From the NCBI GenBank assembly GCA_035640475.1, contig DASQWC010000159.1, forward strand, positions 1 to 15,301: DNA of 15,301 bases. The letters are read 5' to 3'. Under the pieces are notes generated by a model that worked only from the letters and a program-made list of their open reading frames with translations, had not been told where the DNA came from and ran no database searches. Position numbers and translations under genes: made by a program. The number at the start of each line of letters is the position of its first letter. Positions within the stretch are counted from its first letter, which is position 1. Of the stretch, positions 13,742 to 15,301 are shown one piece after another. The stretch is from DASQWC01 sp035640475. Lineage in GTDB: Bacteria > Actinomycetota > JAICYB01.

Positions 13742-15301
13742 ATGGAGCCGGCCCGTCACAGATGGCCCAATCGGCTGATCTCGGGACTCGTCGCATCACT
13801 CGTCGTGAGCGTCCTGCCGGTGGCGTCCGGACCGGCACGACAACCCGCCCGTCACGAGCGGCTCGCGCCCGTTTGGGAGCGCCTCGCGGGCCGCTGGCTG
13901 AGCGCTCCGATCAAATCGCCCTGGGACTTCACGATGGTCGGCATCGCATGGCGCCGGGCCGAGACGCCCGGGAGGCTCGACGCCTCGATTCGAACGAGTA
14001 GGGATGCGCGGCGATGGACGCCCTGGCAGGACGTCGAGGTGCAGGACAACGGTCCGGACCGGGGATCCGTCGAGGACGCCGGCATCGTCGCGACGGAACC
14101 CGTGTGGGCCGGCCGCGGCCACTTCGTCCAGGTGCGATGGAGTTCCGGCCGGCCGCCTGCCTCCGCCGCGGTGCACGTCGTGGACGGCGGCGACGATCCG
14201 ACCGCACCGCGCGCCTCCGCGCTCGCGGCCACCTCGCAGCCCTCCGTGATCTCGCGCGCGCAGTGGGGCGCCGACGAATCGGTCCGGCGCTGCTGTCCGC
14301 GGTACGCGCCGTCGGTCGACTACGCGGTCGTCCATCACACGGTGTCTGCGAACAACTACTCCAAAGAAGAGACCGCGAAGATCGTCCGTTCGATCTACGA
14401 GTACCACGTGAAGACGAACGGGTGGGGCGACATCGGCTACCACTTCCTGATCGATCGTTTCGGCCGCGTCTTCGAGGGGCGCGCCGGCGGGATCCGCGAG
14501 GCAGTGATCGGCTCCCATTCGGAAGGATTCAACACGCGCTCGACCGGAGTCGCGCTGATCGGTTCGTATCAGTCGGCAGCGCCGCCGTCCGCGGCGATGG
14601 ACTCCTTGAAGAGCCTGCTGGCGTGGAAGCTCGACGTGCATCACGTCGATCCGAGATCCTCGACGACCGTCGTCTCCGGCGGCAGCAAGCGCTACGCGGC
14701 CGGGAAATCGGTGAAGGTCAACGCGATCGCGACGCACCGAGACCTGCAAGTGACGTCGTGCCCCGGCGACCCGGTCATCGCCCGGATCCCGAAGCTGCGC
14801 AGCGATGTCTATGCGACCGGGCTTCCGAAGATCTTTCGTCCGAAGCTGAGCCCGGGCGTGTTCACGCCGAACGGCGACGGGCGGAGCGACACGCTGCGCA
14901 CAACGGCAGCTCTATCCGACGGTGCGTCCTGGCAAGTGCGCGTCCGCGACGCCGCGAACACACTCATGCGCTCGTGGTCGGGCAACGGGAGTACCCTCGA
15001 CGTTCGCTGGGACGGACGCAACGCCAACGGCCAGCAGGCCCCGCACGGCCGGTACAAGGTCTCCGTCACGGCAACGCGCAGCGGCAAGTCGGCGACGCCG
15101 ATCGAAATCGTCGCCGGCCTCTACCGAGATCCGTGGGGAGCGTGGACGCGCGCGGGCGCGCTCGACAGCTCGACGGGCCCGCGGGTGGCGGGACCGTCCG
15201 GGACGTTCCACTTGCTCGCGCGCGACGCCGAGGGTGCGCTTCGTCATTGGCGATGGTCCAGCGGCGTGTGGACGGCCGGCGACCGACTGGGATCGGCGGC
15301 G
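13742..15301 (+). CDS. N-acetylmuramoyl-L-alanine amidase, PGRP type, 3' end missing
   Basis: 520 codons are visible; the gene continues past the right edge. A signal peptide (LISGLVASLVVSVLPVASG) is followed by a beta-rich domain at about 45-150 (FTMVGIAWRR to HFVQVRWSSG) seen in actinobacterial amidases. The Amidase_2/PGRP domain spans about 166-360: SRAQWGADES, YAVVHHTVS with zinc ligand His198, DIGYHFLID with Tyr233, and ATHRDLQVTSCPGD with ligands His332 and Cys340 and Thr338 as in active PGRPs. It should cut the MurNAc-L-Ala bond outside the cell. A FlgD-like Ig domain follows (FTPNGDGRSD, VRWDGRNANGQQAPHGRYKV), then two W-rich repeat starts at Trp465 and Trp510, like those of the SpoIID protein. 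GGGAG lies 4 nt before the ATG at 13742; another ATG at 13739 has only 1 nt spacing. A TACACT at 13693-13698 is a weak -10 candidate. Confidence 0.92.
   Translation, partial: MEPARHRWPNRLISGLVASLVVSVLPVASGPARQPARHERLAPVWERLAGRWLSAPIKSPWDFTMVGIAWRRAETPGRLDASIRTSRDARRWTPWQDVEVQDNGPDRGSVEDAGIVATEPVWAGRGHFVQVRWSSGRPPASAAVHVVDGGDDPTAPRASALAATSQPSVISRAQWGADESVRRCCPRYAPSVDYAVVHHTVSANNYSKEETAKIVRSIYEYHVKTNGWGDIGYHFLIDRFGRVFEGRAGGIREAVIGSHSEGFNTRSTGVALIGSYQSAAPPSAAMDSLKSLLAWKLDVHHVDPRSSTTVVSGGSKRYAAGKSVKVNAIATHRDLQVTSCPGDPVIARIPKLRSDVYATGLPKIFRPKLSPGVFTPNGDGRSDTLRTTAALSDGASWQVRVRDAANTLMRSWSGNGSTLDVRWDGRNANGQQAPHGRYKVSVTATRSGKSATPIEIVAGLYRDPWGAWTRAGALDSSTGPRVAGPSGTFHLLARDAEGALRHWRWSSGVWTAGDRLGSAA

Noticed and set aside
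13796..14749. Minus-strand 317-codon frame opposite the amidase
   Set aside because: The amidase frame carries a signal peptide, zinc ligands and an Ig domain and stays open to the window end; the opposite frame shows no domain.
1..15301. Search for CRISPR arrays, insertion sequences, integrases, toxin-antitoxin pairs and riboswitches
   Set aside because: No regularly spaced repeats, transposase or integrase motifs, small paired toxin-like frames or known leader folds were seen. Intergenic regions are all under 200 nt.

Overview
The window is GC-rich, tightly packed bacterial DNA. It uses GTG and TTG starts freely, and its genes abut or overlap by a few bases. The order topA - MFS permease - holB - tRNA-Thr(CGT), the actinobacterial style of the SpoIID/LytB and PGRP-amidase proteins, and the base composition all suggest an actinomycetote. 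A TopA that keeps four C-terminal zinc ribbons, and an MFS protein with no fused thymidylate kinase, point to a deep or uncultured lineage rather than Mycobacterium or Streptomyces. This placement is inference from gene content; no phylogeny was run.

Left block (1-6517, all minus strand): a good sigma70-type promoter drives topA. It is followed by an MFS permease (3-nt gap) and DNA polymerase III delta' (1-nt gap). Next come a tRNA-Thr(CGT) with its own -10 box, a PDZ+TPR lipoprotein with a strong Shine-Dalgarno, and the 5' part of a small secreted/membrane protein cut by the window edge. The block joins DNA topology and replication functions to envelope proteins.

Middle block (6569-11414): a DedA membrane protein converges on an HD-domain phosphohydrolase with a 4-nt overlap. 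Only 27 nt separate the HD gene from a divergent, probably co-transcribed set of four plus-strand genes: a membrane-anchored PQQ-type sugar dehydrogenase-like protein, a family 2 glycosyltransferase with two C-terminal membrane helices, a class I SAM methyltransferase, and a multi-span UPF0104/LPG-synthase-TM-like protein. The last three resemble a polyprenyl-phosphate-sugar or cell-surface glycan module.

Right block (11392-15301): two divergent secreted cell-wall genes face away from a 178-nt region. One is a SpoIID/LytB protein ending in seven W-rich repeats (a predicted seven-bladed propeller). The other is a PGRP-type N-acetylmuramoyl-L-alanine amidase followed by a FlgD-like Ig domain and the start of the same kind of W-rich repeats, cut by the window edge. 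SpoIID/LytB proteins are known to work with amidases in Firmicutes, so the pair is a plausible peptidoglycan-remodelling unit whose members share a surface-binding module. This is the most interesting part of the window. I see no insertion sequence, CRISPR array, prophage gene or stretch above 300 bases without a gene.
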